Source: Gonocerus acuteangulatus (Eukaryota; Arthropoda; Insecta; Hemiptera; Coreidae). Taken from it: a stretch of DNA of 64,000 bases. Below the pieces are notes generated by a model. The model was given only the letters and a program-made list of their open reading frames with translations, was not told the DNA's origin and ran no database searches. Below, piece by piece: positions 25,631 to 37,359 of this stretch; position 1 is the first letter of the stretch; each line of letters opens with the position of its first letter. Both the position numbers and the translations under genes were made by a program. The stretch spans positions 31,106,148 to 31,170,147 of the forward strand of contig OX328124.1 in NCBI GenBank assembly GCA_946811695.1. Direction: 5' to 3'.

Positions 25631-26219
25631 GTAGGTGTGAAATGATAACCATATCTAGGATATTGTACTGGTACGTGCAGAGACCTTAGCACGACTGTCA
25701 TGTACCCGAGTGAAAGAGCCAATGCTTTGTAAAGGGATTTTACACCTAACTGTGTAAACAAGCAAAGAAGACTTCATTCGTATTCATGGACTATGAGTAT
25801 TTATTACAACCGTAAAATATCTTCTGAAAGGCCTGTCTTTCACTTCAAGTCTCTTCAGGTTTCCCTTTTAGAAGAACTCCAATTTGATGAATGACTAATG
25901 TAGCTGAGTATTTAAAACGAATCTTTTAAACTAACGAGCTATTTAGGAGAACTTACGAGATTGCTTGTTAATTCCGATCCGTAACTGAACCACGAGGGTA
26001 CAGATATTGTTAAGGCATCTGATTCTTGACCTTACAGCATACTATGCTCGGGTTGACAGTTGTTTTCCTTTGAAGTTACCCATTGAAGCCTGGGTGGGAC
26101 TAAGGACGGTCCGGAGCCCTGTTTCCGACCCTCGGATGACGGCACAAGAGGATAAAATCTTCAGGTCGTTCAGAACATCAATCGAGTGCTCTAATAATAC
26201 CGATCCAAACCATGCCCCC

Positions 26220-26248
26220 CTCCCTCTCTCTCTGTTTCTCTCTCTCTG

Positions 26249-26317
<69 letters not shown>
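26220..26317. repeat. (CT)n/(TA)n microsatellite
   Basis: CT-rich run followed by about 32 TA units. It produces spurious frames on both strands. Confidence 0.93.
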
Positions 26318-26319
<2 letters not shown>

Positions 26320-26549
26320 CACAAACTAATTTCAACTACTAATATTTATATATTTACAAGGTATTTTTATTCTAAAACATTTAAATTTCCAGTCTGAACA
26401 TACGATTAAATTATCGGGTGAACGTCATCAGAGGGCTTTCTCTGCAGAAGGAATAAGAAATGGGCTTACAAATATTCAATTAGAGCTCAATTGCTATCTC
26501 GAAGTGATAAGACATCACAATATAATATTTGCAACATTAACACAAATCA

Positions 26550-26723
26550 GCCAACGGCCATAGCCACGTTGAATGCACCGGTTCCTGTTGATGGCCTAAT
26601 TTAAAGGAACGTCTGGCTTGGCCAGTAACTGAGAAGGTGACCAGCCATGTGCTGTTGGCATTATAAAAGGACGGTAACCCGTAGATAGTTTGGCGTTAAT
26701 AGATCAATTGTTGATACGCCCTT
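26550..26723 (+). repeat. 5S rRNA-derived SINE (family B)
   Basis: Starts GCCAACGGCCATAGCCACGT, then GAATGCACCGGTTCCTGTTG, ...GGTGACCAGCCATGTGCTGT and TGGCATTATAAAAGGACGGT, followed by the AACCCGTAGATAG body and a TTGATACGCC tail. The 5S interior is degraded. It sits 14 bp upstream of a tRNA-SINE in the same orientation. Confidence 0.88.
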
Positions 26724-26737
26724 AAAAACACAAATGA

Positions 26738-26890
26738 GGTTCTCCCCTAGGTCTAGTGGCTAACTCCTTAGATCTCAAGCGGAAGATGGTGGGTTCGAAT
26801 CTCACCGGCAGCAGGGATATTCTCATCTCAAGGCTCGTTGGGAAGATTCCCATTGGGATGTCGGTATGCCGTAACAAGAAAAAAATAATA
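26738..26890 (+). repeat. tRNA-derived SINE (family A)
   Basis: GGTTCTCCCCTAGGTCTAGT, a GTGGGTTCGAATCTCACC B box, a CTCATCTCAAGGCTCGTTGG body and a GGGATGTCGG tail, then an A/AAT-rich end. The tail is shortened relative to other copies. Confidence 0.82.
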
Positions 26891-26973
26891 ATAATAAAAA
26901 ATAATCTTCGTTATCTTAGCGCTCTTATTGAGTCTCCTGTAGAATGCTTGGAATAAATTTACTTAATATTTTT

Positions 26974-27188
26974 GCACTAGTATTTCTAAAGTGACACAAC
27001 TCAAAATAAAACTCAACTGAAAATGTGTTACTCTTGCCTATGTGACATAAATGCCCTCTGGTGCGCAAGCTCTGATGCTAGGTACATACAGTTTTGATGG
27101 TTGATAAAGAGATATTTACCATCTCATTCATAGTCATAACTGAAAAACTCCGATTTTTAAGTTGTGTCACTTTTGAAATACTTGTCCG
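26974..27188. mobile_element. MITE-2 copy 1 (about 215 bp)
   Basis: Terminal inverted repeats GCACTAGTATTTCTAAAGTG and its imperfect complement (CACTTTTGAAATACTTGT). Two other copies at 30.34 and 41.89 kb share the interior CCTCTGGTG...GTACATACAGTTTTGATGGT. No coding sequence. Confidence 0.8.
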
Positions 27189-27189
27189 T

Positions 27190-28130
27190 TTTGAAAAATG
27201 TAAACAGCTACTCCTATGACATAATAAAAAAAGATAGACTTTAAGTGCCAGAATGCGCAGACAATTTACAAGAACGGGAATTACTCAGTCGGCCTCTTCA
27301 ATTTCCGCTCGGAAAATTCTTTTACAATCAGCAAAACATGGTTTCTCATATTCCTTATCTTGTTTTACTGTAAAATTATTGCTAAAAGGGATTACAAAAA
27401 AGCAACATTGTTGTCAGATGTAAATTTATTTAGCAATAGAATAAGTATATTTTTGTATGTATATTTGGAGATTTACAAAAAGAAAACATTTTGTGTAGGA
27501 AAGCCCCTGAAGAGGTTCGGATAAAGCAAATGCGGCAATGCAAATCCTATTTTTTCCCAAAGCATTGCAAAATATTTGAAGGTTTACATTTCCTAATACG
27601 TTATGTGCAATTATCGGACTGAGTTCAATGGCCAATAATTACTCTTCTGATGACAAACTTGCGCAAGTTCAAATACTGCTTTGTCATCGTCAGGTGCTGA
27701 AGATTCGGTCTTCAAACTTGACCCACATATTGCTGACTTTCACTCGCCCTCAGGATAAATATTACTCACGATTAATGTGACCAATCAGACATTTTTCCTA
27801 TACCGCTGATAACAATTTTTGTTTGCTTTTTTTCCTTTCATTGGCAGAGCATGAGCAGAAGTTGGCACAACTTAAGCCCTCTTTATCCAAGAGTATGTTC
27901 CTAAAGCATATCTTTAAGTTACATATTAATTTTACAGTGTCCCACTTAACTTTTTTATAAAAGGAGGAAACAAGTATTATCCTCCCAAAATAAACTAGAA
28001 TCATTGTACTTTGTATTTTATAAAACATTCCATGATTATTTGCTTTACGGTTTCTTGTATGTATTTATTTTTGTATGTATTTCGTAATATATCGTACTCT
28101 GACCTTTTAGTGGAAGGTATCTTTGTATTT
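27190..28130. other. Intergenic DNA
   Basis: No gene recognised. Confidence 0.5.
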
Positions 28131-28435
28131 GGACGAAGCGATGTTGATTGGACCGAGCAGTCCATCACAATAAACCCGATATTCTTATCATTGACAAAGG
28201 GAATAAGAGAGCTGTCCCGAATGATGAGAATATTGGGAAATCGTATGCTAAGAAGTTACGAAAATACCAGGACTTTGCCATAGAGTTGAAAGATCTGTAT
28301 AATTTAGATTCGGCAAGGACTATTATTATATCGGCTAATGGACTCATCCCAAAGACCACAGTTACAGCTACAAATTACTTAAAAATCTCGGAGGAATTGA
28401 TTAAAGACGCCCAACAAGCGATACTGCGAGAATAG
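28130..28435 (+). pseudogene. Retrotransposon ORF2 C-terminal fragment (endonuclease-like NKPDI...KY.DFAIEL region)
   Basis: The frame 28148-28435 reads HHNKPDILIIDKGNK, then VPNDENIG, KLRKYQDFAIELKDLY, ISANGLIPKT and a C-terminal helix. N-[KR]-P-D-I-x-L-x-D-[KR] ... V-P-x-D-x-N ... K-x-x-K-Y-x-D-L is a recurring C-terminal block in insect and fish non-LTR ORF2s with an endonuclease-like (PD-(D/E)XK-type) domain after the reverse transcriptase. In intact relatives a short YIIDVA-like stretch with an acidic residue precedes the VPND part. It is deleted here, and a stop lies just upstream, so this is a dead fragment. Confidence 0.55.
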
Positions 28436-28439
28436 TTCG

Positions 28440-30335
28440 AAAATTCTTGAACGAACGTTCGAAAATAAAGAAAAAAAAAATGAATAAAAACAACAATTCT
28501 TTCGGTTGGCAATAGCCCCGAAAGAATTCACCGCAGGAAACTGAGTAGAACACACCCCACAATGAAATAATTCAGACCAACGAAGTCTAAATTGCGGGCA
28601 GCAATAACCCCATTAACCAAACAAACAGACATTACCGAATGGGACTCCTGAAACAAGTTCTCTGAATATTTGACTAGATACATTCTTCTCACTCATTTAT
28701 TAGAAACATGGTTTTCTCTTTTACATACTTAGGGATTATTACAGCAATTGTCCTACATGAGAATGTCGTAATAATTGTACAGTATTCGCCTCCCCCCCCC
28801 CCAGCTGTAAGATGCAGCATCCCGGCAGACCCGATGAAATAGTGTCAAGGGAAGAAGATGTGGAAAGACAACCCTACTCGGAGAGTCCATTCCTGTATAG
28901 CTTACTCAGTTGGACTTACTCCAGTGTCGAAAGCTGTCAGCATTCCTAGCCTTACTCTCTCCCAGTGGGACGATTGTCTGCTCGGCTATGTCATTCTACA
29001 ACCTAGTCCAGTCACTTTATCTTGGGCAACATACCACACAAGATGGGGGTAGCTGTAGGCTTTTCCGCAACTTGTGTCTTGGACGGTGTAACTTAATAGT
29101 CCGGGTTTCGTCACTTGATCGAGTGGAATTCCTATGTTATAAGATCTGTTGGTTCTCTTGTAAACAGCAATATGGAGATGGTCTTGAGGAAAACCTACAA
29201 TCGCACATTTAGAACTCATTGGAATTTTTTTTAAATTTCTGAAAAACAGAGGCTCGATTTAGAGAACGAAATAAATACCAGAATTCTCCACTAGAATTGG
29301 CGGATGGTGGAATTGCAGTTCACAATTATAAATAAGAGGATTTTCACAATTTTTTATATTTTGTACTAGGTTATTCAAATTACTGTTATTTGAAAACTAA
29401 AATTTATTATATTTTCTGTTTGCTTAAATTAGAGCTTATCATCTTAGTTACGAAGCTCTAAAATAAAATAAATAAATAAATAAATAAATAAGAGGCCAGA
29501 CATTTCCTCTGTTCTTTTTAGGGCTGTTTCCCTCCATAGGGAGGATTCCTGCTTTATGCGGTTGATTTCATGACGCAATCGCTAGTGCGAAGTGCCCACT
29601 AGAAATTTTCACGTATGTTTGTTGTTGGTGGTGTCTGTTTGCTCTCTCACGGGTTCAAAAATGGTGGCGCTATTAATAAACGATACGAATGATAAAAGAA
29701 AAGTAAAAACTACAACTATGGAGTTCGCCCTTCTGGTTGGGAGCGCCTCATATAAAAATTGTTGTCAATAAAGATTGTTATATTAACAGGCGATGGGAGT
29801 GTTGTTGCTTTTATTTTCGCGTATTTTGTTAAATATCTGGTGAAGGGTTAAGAAATGATGATAATTGGACGATGACCTGCTGATTTCAAAACCTAAGCCA
29901 TTTCCTTCAAATATCGTTCTGACGTGAATTTTGATTGGACCTACACAGGCGGAGAAATGAAGTTTGAAGTTCCGAAAATGTACGTTCGTCTGAAGAATCT
30001 ACGTTTCATTGAAGAAGAATTAGTAAGAGTTCCTTTTATAATCTTTCGAAATCACCGAACATGAGGCGTCGACTTTCAAAACAGGATATATCTAAATCGT
30101 TGAGATTTTCAGGGGACTCAAAAAACACCTAAGCTAGTGTAATTCCTTTAGAAAATTAATATACGGCGTCTCACTAACGTTCCTTATTTTTTATGAGATT
30201 TGATGAATTTAAAAATAAAGGTTTTAGGTGTATGAAAAACGTTTTGGGAGCATGAAAAAAATTGTTAGAAAATAAATTAATTTGATGGCAAAATGGGTTT
30301 AACCCATTTTGAAGGCATCGCCTGATATGGAGCAT
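28440..30335. other. Intergenic DNA
   Basis: No supported gene. Contains an AATA repeat at about 29461-29491. The frames at 28.86-29.22 kb have no recognised domain. Confidence 0.45.
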
Positions 30336-30338
30336 ATC

Positions 30339-30566
30339 GCACTAGTATTTCTGAAGTGACACAACTCAAAATAAAACTGAAAATGTGTCACTCTTGCCTT
30401 TGTAGGTGGAATAGCTTTAAGACAGAAAAGGTGACACAGGTGTGCTCTTGTGTCAAGCTCTGATGCTAGCTACATACAGTTTTGCCGGTTGATAAAGAGA
30501 TTGATTTACCAATGCCTTTCATAGTCAGAAAACACCGATTTTTGAGTCGTGTCACTTACTAGTTCG
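30339..30566. mobile_element. MITE-2 copy 2, diverged right end
   Basis: Left end GCACTAGTATTTCTGAAGTG intact; right end altered (GTCACTTACTAGTTCGATG). The interior matches the copies at 26974 and 41887. Confidence 0.72.
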
Positions 30567-32692
30567 ATGTGGTTGCTACTATTTGGAAAAATGTTAAGAT
30601 AAAAGAGTCCTGCGTGTCGGACGTTTAGATTTTTGAACATCTGCGGTTCATCTATAAGTATGTGAACGTAAGGTCAAGATGTTAACCATTTAGATACAAC
30701 TTCTGAAGTACCACTTCATCATTGCCTCATTCATTTCTTAGTTTGTCCTTTAAATATTGCTTTTCACTTCCTAGCCCAGTCAAGGTTTTCCCTGCAGTTC
30801 TTCATGACTGTCAAGTACTTTTATTAATGCCGAGTTCTTCTCTTGAGTAGTTCGAGATTAGTTTGACCTTTAAGTCACACAGGGAAGCCGCCTATCTTCT
30901 TGTTGTAGTCTTCTTCTTTATCTTGTGCCGTCCTTTCTCCTTCAAGGATTACAATATCAATCATTCATCCGGTTATCATATAGAAAAACAAGTATCATTA
31001 ATGATTAAATGAAAAAATGTGGTGAGTGTAGGGCGACTTTAGACTTTGTCTAGTATAGACTGCTAGACTGCAGCCTGTTCAGATAGAGGGAAAAGTTCAA
31101 TTTCGCATGTGCGAAAATTTTTGGAAAATATTACCGACGGTTCCACCATTTTCAAATTTCCATTTCACGCTGTTTACGCCAACCTCCATAATAGTGAACT
31201 TTAATGCTTCATAACTTCTTTCCTAGTTGAGAGCGAGTTTTTTTCTTAACGGATTCGTGTTTAGTGCATCAAAGTACGATATAGTGCAAAATTTCAAAAT
31301 AATTGGTGCCTAGAACCCTCGTCTTCACATTTACCCAACACGATTCGTGAAAGACTATAAAAACTAATCATATCTCGTTTAAGAGTAGAGAAGGGTTTGA
31401 GGTCCAGTAATGTATACACGACCTTCTGAGGAAGCCGCTTAGGCCCAGCGCACACGGTGAGACTATTCTGCAACTCGAGTTGCAAACTAGTTGCGTCTGA
31501 AACCAGTTTGCAACTTTTTTCAGCAAAAGGCGCGACTGATCTGCAACTCGAGTTGTAAACCAGTTGCGTATAAAATTATTTATTAACTAAAACAAAACAC
31601 GCGAATATATTGGCTTGTTGTAAATCAATTGCCCAACAGTTTCGCAAGTGGTTTGTTTATTTAGTGAGTTACGTGTTTTTTTGTAAGAACTTGCGATGTC
31701 AGACTCACAAGGGGAGTATACAGCGATGGGGGTCACCAATATGAACTATTTTTATTCTGGTGATTCTATACAGAAAAATAGTCGACACGTGTCCGAGCGT
31801 TCCGTCCAATACGCGTTGGAGCCGAGAAATAAAATAAAATAAGTTGAAAATGCTTTTTTCATCGAGTTTAAAAAATTATATCGACATGATTCTTTCACCA
31901 ATTCATTTGTTTTATAGAGTTCCTAGATTAAAAGAAAAATATAATCGTTAAACAATAATTTATATTACGTCAAATAAATTCAAAAATATGTTTATGTTTT
32001 CAAGTAAACTAGCATTACACATTTTTTTAGACCAAAAATAATAGCAGAAATAAGCACCCCAAAAAACTTTAATGTGGTGAATATCTTTGAAAACAAAAAA
32101 TTATGATTTTTCTCAGTCTGAAGGAGACTACAAATTTGTAAGCGAAAAAGTAACGTGACGTTTTGAAATTCAATATCTCCTCTTGAGATAATCCCATTTT
32201 TAATTCATTGAAATCCTTAAAAATAAGAAAGACTCCTTGTTCTAACCAATAAATGACCATCATCATATAAATGACTATTGTATTATATCAAAATGTACTT
32301 GCAAAAAATAGTTCTCAAAATAAAAATAAAATGTTAATTTTTTTGCATATAACGTCAATCCCCGAACACGTAGAAACACCCTCATTGAAAGGAAATGTGT
32401 CAGATTATCGACCCTCCAAGTTTGGTTCGAATCGGGTAAATATTCTTTGAAATATGGCCGGATTCTTGAATCTTTAACAAACTTATAAGGGCCCTCCCCT
32501 TAGTGAAATTTAAAATACCTTCTTTTTTTTATTTTTGTAATATTCACAAAATTTGAATTTAGGTTTTTTTTATGTGCTAAAAACGAATCTGACATCCGTT
32601 TTTAAATCAAAAATTGCTTCACGTTAAGTTCTTGAGGGCACATATTGTTATTGGCTACATGGCTCAAATACACTTTACTTAAAACTGCCTTT

Positions 32693-33866
32693 ACATTCAG
32701 TCCAGGCAACGAACAGTTATAGATGGAAATTTTTGGAACAAAATTTTTGACTTCGTAACTTCGTTTGGGCTGGATAGGAGGTGAACATATCAAATGTCCT
32801 CGCCCCTAGCCTTTAAGCCGGGGGGAGGGGGGGTTTAGAAGGTCCCATTTTTCGACTTTTCATTTATATATCGGAAACCCTGCGCCCTAGCGACATGACT
32901 ATTCTATAACAAATGAAAGCTGATTAAATTTCCTACAAGTTCTATTTATTAAAGTTTTTCGAGGTATCTTTAGTTTTCGAAATATCCGCTCTTGAAAGTC
33001 ATTTTGGGAAAAAAACACACTTTTTTCTATTCTCGACCGGATATCTCTTCACCAATGCACCCAAAAAAATAAATATCGGTTATTGAGTTGTAGAGCATTC
33101 CATTAGTTTCAATAATATGTATTACAATACTATTTTATGTATTTTATTTCAAACGTTATATACGCACTCCAAAACCATTGCCAATATAATGGTCAAGATG
33201 TTATATAAATGAGTGTGAATAATTGGTCAGAGGCCCAAAATTATGTATTTCGTACTATTTATACGTCCAGTACTTACATAATGGAGTATATTTTGGACAA
33301 TACAATGACTGGAAATGGTGTGAAATTGAACGGTTCATTGGTCGACAGTTGTTGCAAGATATCACGATGAACACTAAAACTGTTTTCACAGTTGAAGGAA
33401 AATACATAAAATAGTAAAGTCATATATATTATTGGAGCGAATGGAATGCTCTACAACTCTATAACTGACATTTATTTTTTGGGTGCATCGTTGAAGAGAT
33501 ATCCGGTCGAAAATAGAAAAAAATGTGTTTTTTCCCAAAATGACAGACTTTCACGAGCGGATATTTCGAAAACTAAAGATATTTCGAAAAGCTTTATAGA
33601 ATAGAACTTGTAGGAAATTTAATCAGCTTTTATTTGTTATATAATAGTCATGTCGCTAGGACGCGGGGTTTCCGAGATATAAGTGAAAACCCGAAAAATG
33701 GGACCTTCTAACCCCCCCCCCCCCCCCCCCCCGGTTTAATGGCTAGGGGCGAGGACTTTTGATATGTTCACCTCATATCCAGCTCAAACAAAGTTACGAC
33801 GTCAAAAATTGTGTTCCAAAAATTTCCACCTATAGCTGTTTTCAAGCATTCCTTGCCTGGACTGAT
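32693..33866. repeat. Large palindrome, ~430-bp arms
   Basis: Arms about 32693-33110 and 33437-33866 are inverted homologues, for example GAGGTGAACATATCAAATGT against its complement near 33757-33775, and ATAAATATCGG...GTAGAGCATTCCATT against AATGGAATGCTCTACAACTC. The ~320-bp spacer (33115-33430) contains a 63-codon frame with no recognised family. G- and C-runs (32820-32832 and 33713-33732) sit at symmetrical positions. It lies inside the Harbinger-like element. Confidence 0.8.
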
Positions 33867-34050
33867 AACCCAAGATAACATAGCTGAATAACATATGTAA
33901 TAAATGAACCTTCATGTAACTAAGCAAGCACAAATATCGATAGAATGCAAGGCTGTCCAACGAAAGTCTCGTACAACTCAAATGCAACGCAACTGCAACC
34001 GTGGGCCCGCGGTTTCAGTTGCGTTCCATTGGCGTTGCATGTGACTGGTT

Positions 34051-34334
34051 CGAAATCGTCAAAAACAAGTTGCATCGTGTGCGCCTGTCCATTGAAATAC
34101 ATTGCCGAGGTCACAAAACAGTTGCGCGTGCAACTGGAGTTGCAAACGAGTTGCATCGTGTGCGATGGGCCTTAACATATGTTTGGTTTCAGGTTAGTTT
34201 GAAATCGTCAAAAACCAGTTGCGTCGTGTGCGCCTGTCCATTGAAATACATTGCCGAGGTCGCAAAACAGTTGCGCGAGCAACTAGTTTGCAACTGAAGT
34301 TGCAAAACAGTCTCACCGTGTGCGCTGGGCCTTA
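34051..34334 (+). repeat. Duplicated Harbinger-like right end
   Basis: Direct repeats 34051-34175 and 34200-34334 share GAAATCGTCAAAAAC, TGTGCGCCTGTCCATTGAAA and TACATTGCCGAGGTC. Each ends in a TIR plus TTA, but the TIRs differ (...TGTGCGATGGGCC then TTA; ...TGTGCGCTGGGCC then TTA). Two related elements, or a tandem end duplication, are therefore nested here. Confidence 0.75.
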
Positions 34335-35020
34335 GTTATGCGTCTCCTGCGGACTTTTTTAAAAAGAAGACCCACCACCAATAGTAAGAATCGTGCCCAC
34401 GACACTAGACATGGAGCGTTAACGCCTTCAGCTTTGAGGTTGAGCTTGACATCATGACATGAACGTTGCTACTGCCCACAGGTTATATTATGAATTTGTA
34501 CCAATGTCGCCAGATGATGGTTGTTGTTGACGCAGCCTACAAGATAGTAGTTGATGATTGCTTTAGAATCAAGGAACGGACCGGGGAAAGCTGACTACCA
34601 CGCCCTCCGATTGCCTACCCTCCCTAACTTTCTCAGCTCCTCGATACAAATGTCAACCCCTTGGGGCTTATCTTAACCACCTCTTGTAGCTTTGTCGCTT
34701 TCTGAGTACCTGGAGTAGAAACATATCCCGACCGCTCTGAGCATATCGGCTGAAATTGAAAAAAAGTCCGTCTCGCAGGACTGCATCATCTTAGCGCGGT
34801 TCCGTTCATATCCCTAGTCTAATTTGGAAAGATTAAAATAGAAGCAGTTATTATTTTGGTTCCACAAGTATTTTTTTTAAATTAATTATTATAATGGCGT
34901 GTCAACCCTTAAGGTCACTAACGCCATTCCTGTGAGTAGTAAAGTCTTGAAAGGTCATGATTTACAACTTACCTGGAAGGGTCTGCTACACTAGAAACGG
35001 ACCCGCTAGTGACAAGGTCT
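34335..35020. other. Intergenic DNA with repeat fragments
   Basis: No gene. Contains the GCAGGACTGCATCATCTTAG repeat (34.77-34.86 kb) and a SINE-tail-like GGCGTGTCAACCCTTAAGGT segment (34.89-34.93 kb). Confidence 0.45.
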
Positions 35021-36010
35021 TGGAATCTTGGAAATCTATATTTCTAACAATAAATTGTTTTTATTATTTTTCTTAACCTGTTTTATTTTCAAATACATTA
35101 TCCAACAATAAGCAATTAAAAAATAACAAGGAATAAAAAACAGACAAAAAGAACAGTTCGAATAAGCGAAATCAATTACTTTAAAGTTTTAAGCTCTTAT
35201 TTCTCCGATTGACATCGCCTAATCAAAACTTTCATTAGAACCTTTTTTTTAGAGCATTTAATAAGCTTTCTAATGGTATTCTTCCGTTTACCAAGATTTT
35301 CAACCTTTTTCGAGATATTAAGGAAAGTAAACAAAGTTACTAAAACTTTTTATGTCTGTTAATAAAATATTTTATTCTAACCCTTCCTTAACTCTAAACG
35401 TAACAAAAATTTCAACATATTAGTGTTGATGAAACTCGAACATGCAGAAAATGTTTCAACTGTATCCCATAATTCTAAGTACCAAAATCAAAGACAAAGA
35501 ACCCTCCCTAGGAAGGACGCTAGGCAGTTGGAAGCTATATATCTTGGAAATCCATATCTCTAACATTAAATTGTTTTTCTTATTTTTCTTAACCTGTTTT
35601 ATTTTCAAATACATTATCCAACAATAAGCAATTAAAAAATAACAAGGAATAAAAAACAGACAAAAAGAACAGTTCGAATAAGCGAAATCAATTACTTTAA
35701 AGTTTTAAGCTCTTATTTCTCCGATTGACATCGCCTAATCAAAACTTTCATTAGAACTTTTTTTTAGAGCATTTAATAAGCTTTCTAATGGTATTCTTCC
35801 GTTTACCAAGATTCTCAACCTTTTTCGAGATATTAAGGAAAGTATACAAAGTTACCAAAACTTTTTATGTCTGTTAATAAAATATTTTATTCTAACCCTT
35901 CCTAAACTCCAAACGTAACAAAAATTTCAACATATTAGTTTTAATGAACGTAGAACATGCAGAAAATGTTTCAACCGAATCCCATGATTCTAAGTACCCA
36001 AACCAAAAAC
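35020..36010. repeat. Two-copy direct repeat, ~0.5-kb unit
   Basis: Unit 1 is about 35020-35482 and unit 2 about 35545-36000, offset about 526 bp at the left and 515 bp at the right. They share CTTAACCTGTTTTATTTTCA, AATAAGCAATTAAAAAATAA and CATGCAGAAAATGTTTCAAC with only scattered changes. A more diverged relative lies at about 59.5-59.85 kb. No coding capacity. Confidence 0.88.
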
Positions 36011-36139
36011 GGTATTCAAGAACTATTTTTCCAATTTTCTCGAAAACGGTTAAAGCTATCGCCTTGAAAATGGTTTCATTCGTTTTCCTAGCCCAAGAAG
36101 CCTATAAAACGAGTACTTACAAGCTTATGAACTCAAAAA

Positions 36140-36500
36140 CGTAAGCGTTACGATTTTTTTTGCGCGAATTTCGCCCCAAACGCCATCTTCCAGTGGGTGG
36201 ATTCTGCTGGTTAACGAACTTGACCTTTTAAATTGGACGACGGATTTTTGTACCAAATTTCATCACAATCGGACCATTAGGGAAGCCAGAAATGAGCGAA
36301 CAGACAAATATATATATATATATATATACATACAAATACAAATTTGAACCACCGTTATTTTCGGTCTCTAGGGGTTCTGAAACGCGAAATTTTCTAGTCG
36401 GCACTTTCGGATTGTTTCATTGTATCAACCTTATAAGCGGGGTTCCTCCCTATGGGGGAGGGAGGAACCGCGCTAAAACGTGGACGACGCTTGTATTCAA
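36140..36500 (+). repeat. Dispersed LINE-like 3' repeat with stable hairpin
   Basis: GCGCGAATTTCGCCCCAAAC, CTGCTGGTTAACGAACTTGA, a (TA)n stretch, then TTTGAACCACC and AGTCGGCACTTTCGGATTG, and a GGTTCCTCCCTATGG hairpin (36433-36470). Homologous parts occur at 59.83-59.96 and 61.16-61.31 kb. Confidence 0.65.
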
Positions 36501-36509
36501 GTAAAAGAT

Positions 36510-37090
36510 CGAAGTAATCGAAAATAAAAAATTGTGACAATGAACTGTTTTATTTAATCAGCTCATTTGATTAGTTCAATACAATTGTTTGAAGTAAAGG
36601 ACAACATAGGTCTGGAATAGCATAATTCTTAAAATCAATCTTTTCGATATGGCGTGCGAAAAGCCAATCGATGCAGGACGCGTCAAGATTAATCAATAGA
36701 ACTGGATTTGCCTTCAACTGTAGTCAAAAGGTTTTCTCCATGAAATGAACAATGCGGTGATTTCCCAGTTTTTCGAGATCCAAGTTCAGAATAACGAACT
36801 CATTTCGGGATGTGACATATGCCACATAAATGAAACAAATTTTTATATCATATCTTTATGTAAATTTTTTTAATATTATTTCAACAATAAAAGCGCGTTC
36901 CACGTTAAAGCTATAAATAAGGTTTGGAAAGACTGAATTCCCGCAATTATTTTGCCTTAGCTCAGTCTTTATTTTGAATGAGTTACATCAATGAAATTCT
37001 TCAGTTCCTTAACAACATTTTGTATAGTAATTGTTAGGTACGTTTTCCTACTAATTGTTCTATTTTAGCAATGCTGTTCTCTATGGTGGA
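36510..37090. other. Intergenic DNA
   Basis: No supported gene or element. Confidence 0.45.
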
Positions 37091-37128
37091 TAGCTTGGTT
37101 GATAATTGGTAGTGTTATTTTCCAATTG

Positions 37129-37350
37129 GATTTTTATTACCTAGGTCCTTGTCTCATGGCAAGACAAGAGAGACCATTATGTGAAATTTTTAATAATGAA
37201 CTGACAATAAAACATATTCTAACTGACTGCATTAGACGACAAGACTTAACCATACCATTCAACATGTGTGAACTTCTCCCTGAAGGTAGCCAGTACATAG
37301 ACAGTATCTTGACATATTTACAAACTAAAGGATTATACCATCTCATATGA
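37129..37350 (+). pseudogene. LINE ORF2 C-terminal remnant (LTIKHILTDC)
   Basis: The frame reads RPLCEIFNNELTIKHILTDC, then PFNMCELLPEGSQYIDSIL and ends TAG-free at a TGA near 37348. It matches the C-x2-C...L-T-[IV]-x-H-I-L-x-[DE]-C tail of Jockey/I-like ORF2s. The second Cys is replaced by Phe and the region upstream is lost, so it is inactive. Same family as 7813-8088. Confidence 0.6.
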
Positions 37351-37359
37351 GGGTCCCGA

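Larger units (their letters stand above)
31439..34334. mobile_element. PIF/Harbinger-like non-autonomous element (about 2.9 kb) with TTA target duplication
   Basis: The left end (31442 onward) is GGCCCAGCGCACACGGTGAG; the right end (to 34331) is its exact complement, with looser homology continuing about 40 bp further through GTTGCAA-rich subterminal repeats. Both ends are flanked by TTA (31439-31441, 34332-34334), the 3-bp duplication typical of PIF/Harbinger. No transposase or Myb-like ORF is seen inside. It contains a large palindrome and a duplicated right end (see separate entries). Superfamily is inferred from TIR and TSD only. Confidence 0.72.

Noticed and set aside
26007..26342. Frames on both strands around 26.0-26.3 kb
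   Set aside because: Kept open by the (TA)n run; the non-repeat part matches nothing recognisable.
27475..27515. Possible further hammerhead-like core (CTGAAGAGGTTC)
   Set aside because: No GAAAC partner and no pairing stem within range.
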